DNA from: Methylobacterium oryzae
GTDB taxonomy: Bacteria; Pseudomonadota; Alphaproteobacteria; Rhizobiales; Beijerinckiaceae
DNA: 64,000 nucleotides
Reading direction: 5' to 3'
NCBI RefSeq assembly: GCF_021398735.1
Contig: NZ_CP090349.1
Span: forward strand, 4,297,001-4,361,000
Within the stretch, counting starts at the first letter, position 1, and each line of letters opens with the position of its first letter. Under the pieces are notes generated by a model that saw nothing but the letters and a program-made list of their open reading frames with translations, was not told where the DNA came from and searched no databases. Both the position numbers and the translations under genes were made by a program. Shown in pieces: positions 63,238 through 64,000 of this stretch.

Positions 63238-64000
63238 ATGATGCTGATCGGTCCCACTCTCGGGCGGTACTTCGCCGCCCGGTTCCTCCGCACGGTGCTC
63301 GGTGTCTTCATCACCGTGTTCGCGCTGGTCTACACGCTCGACTTCGTCGAGCTGCTCCGCCGCGCCGGCGAGGCCCAGGGCGCGTCCGCCGGCCTGATGG
63401 CGCAGCTCTCGCTCTACCGCACCCCCGCGGTGGCGGAGGGCGTCCTGCCCTTCGCGGTCCTGTTCGGCTCCATGGCGGCCCTGCTCCAGCTCTCGCGCAA
63501 GCTGGAACTGGTGGTCGCCCGCGCGGCCGGGATCTCGGCCTGGCAGTTCCTGCAGCCCGGCTTCTTCGTGGCCCTCGCCCTCGGCGCGCTGGCGGTCGGC
63601 GTCTACAACCCGGTCTCCGCGATGCTGAAGCAGCGCTCCACCGAGATCGAGGCGAAGATCTTCGCCAAATCCACCAAGGCGAGTTCGGGCAAGGACCTCT
63701 GGATCCGCCAGAAGGGCCTCGACGGCGAGGCGATCCTGCGCGCCGAGACCGCCATCGAGGGCACGACCACCCTGGCGGGCGTGTCGGTCTTCACCTTCGA
63801 CGACGCCGGCAAGTTCGCCGAGCAGCTCGTCGCGGCCCGCGCGACGCTCCACGACGGCTACTGGGAGCTCTCCGATGTGCGCGTTCTCACACAGGGCACA
63901 CCGCCTGAGTCGTTCGACACCTACCTGATCGCCTCGAACCTCGACCCCGGACAGGTGCGTCAGGGGTTCACCCCCCCGGAATCTGTGCCTTTCTGGCAAC
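63238..64000 (+). CDS. lptG: LPS export ABC transporter permease LptG (partial, runs off the window)
   Basis: The first 254 residues of LptG, open to the window edge. Translation from ATG 63238 gives MMLIGPTLGRYFAARFLRTV, a first membrane helix VFALVYTLDFVELL, the coupling region SRKLELVVARAAGISAWQF, and a periplasmic domain that continues to PPESVPFWQ at the end. It pairs with LptF in the LptB2FG exporter. The 3' end is missing because the sequence stops, not because of a lesion. Confidence 0.93.
   Translation, partial: MMLIGPTLGRYFAARFLRTVLGVFITVFALVYTLDFVELLRRAGEAQGASAGLMAQLSLYRTPAVAEGVLPFAVLFGSMAALLQLSRKLELVVARAAGISAWQFLQPGFFVALALGALAVGVYNPVSAMLKQRSTEIEAKIFAKSTKASSGKDLWIRQKGLDGEAILRAETAIEGTTTLAGVSVFTFDDAGKFAEQLVAARATLHDGYWELSDVRVLTQGTPPESFDTYLIASNLDPGQVRQGFTPPESVPFWQ

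Overview
The window is one continuous, very GC-rich stretch of a bacterial chromosome that reads as an alphaproteobacterium of the order Hyphomicrobiales, most likely Methylobacterium or a close relative. That assignment is inference from gene order and protein style: an atpHAGDC operon without F0 genes, the DUF1285-NUDIX-DUF6111-cca run, the yqeY-dnaG-rpoD run, chvE-gguAB, thiOSGE, and pepA divergent from lptFG. I see no insertion sequence, phage, CRISPR array or rRNA gene. There is one tRNA. The content is mostly housekeeping, with a few accessory or poorly understood genes between.

Layout. 0-5.4 kb: a short-chain dehydrogenase, then an AT-rich leader with a palindrome and the sugar ABC transporter chvE-gguA-gguB. 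5.6-11 kb: farnesyl diphosphate synthase, divergent monofunctional transglycosylase mtgA, an unrecognised protein, argG, and two thioredoxin-fold proteins (an HCCA isomerase-like protein and an exported CPYC DsbA-like protein). 11.3-16.5 kb: the F1 ATP synthase operon, with strong hairpins in its atpA-atpG and atpD-atpC spacers. 16.5-23.6 kb, minus strand: cca, DUF6111, CoA pyrophosphatase, DUF1285, an SMP-30 lactonase, a PaaI thioesterase and helicase hrpB. 23.8-28.3 kb: small secreted or hypothetical proteins, two DnaA-box-like sites, a YoaK membrane protein, an orphan flagellar-rod-like protein, tRNA-Leu(UAA), an FAD monooxygenase and a CHCC zinc-finger protein. 28.4-34.2 kb: map, radC, then a four-gene cluster of circularly permuted ATP-grasp, alpha-E, transglutaminase and Anbu-type proteasome-like hydrolase. 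34.3-37.4 kb, minus: thiO-thiS-thiG-thiE behind a TPP riboswitch. 37.6-41 kb: an aspartic protease, a glycosyltransferase behind an AT-rich leader, and a class III cyclase. 41-45.7 kb, minus: yqeY-dnaG-rpoD. 45.9-55.1 kb: carA, a membrane protein, a divergent pseudoazurin, carB, greA, a secreted protein, an ELM1-family protein and trxB. 55.3-64 kb: a LysR regulator, a YARHG-like protein, msrP, a fatty acyl-CoA ligase, a membrane protein, pepA, lptF and the start of lptG, cut by the window end.

How the parts work together. Several runs overlap by 4 bases (GTGA or ATGA), which indicates translational coupling: gguA/gguB, DUF1285/NUDIX, DUF6111/cca, thiO/thiS and thiG/thiE. The clearest regulatory reading is the thi operon, where a TPP aptamer is followed by a perfect hairpin that holds the Shine-Dalgarno and start of thiO. 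The best candidate for a poorly understood system is the ATP-grasp/alpha-E/transglutaminase/Anbu cluster, which looks like a peptide-ligation and peptide-degradation module of unknown substrate. It is a known type of gene neighbourhood, not a new one.
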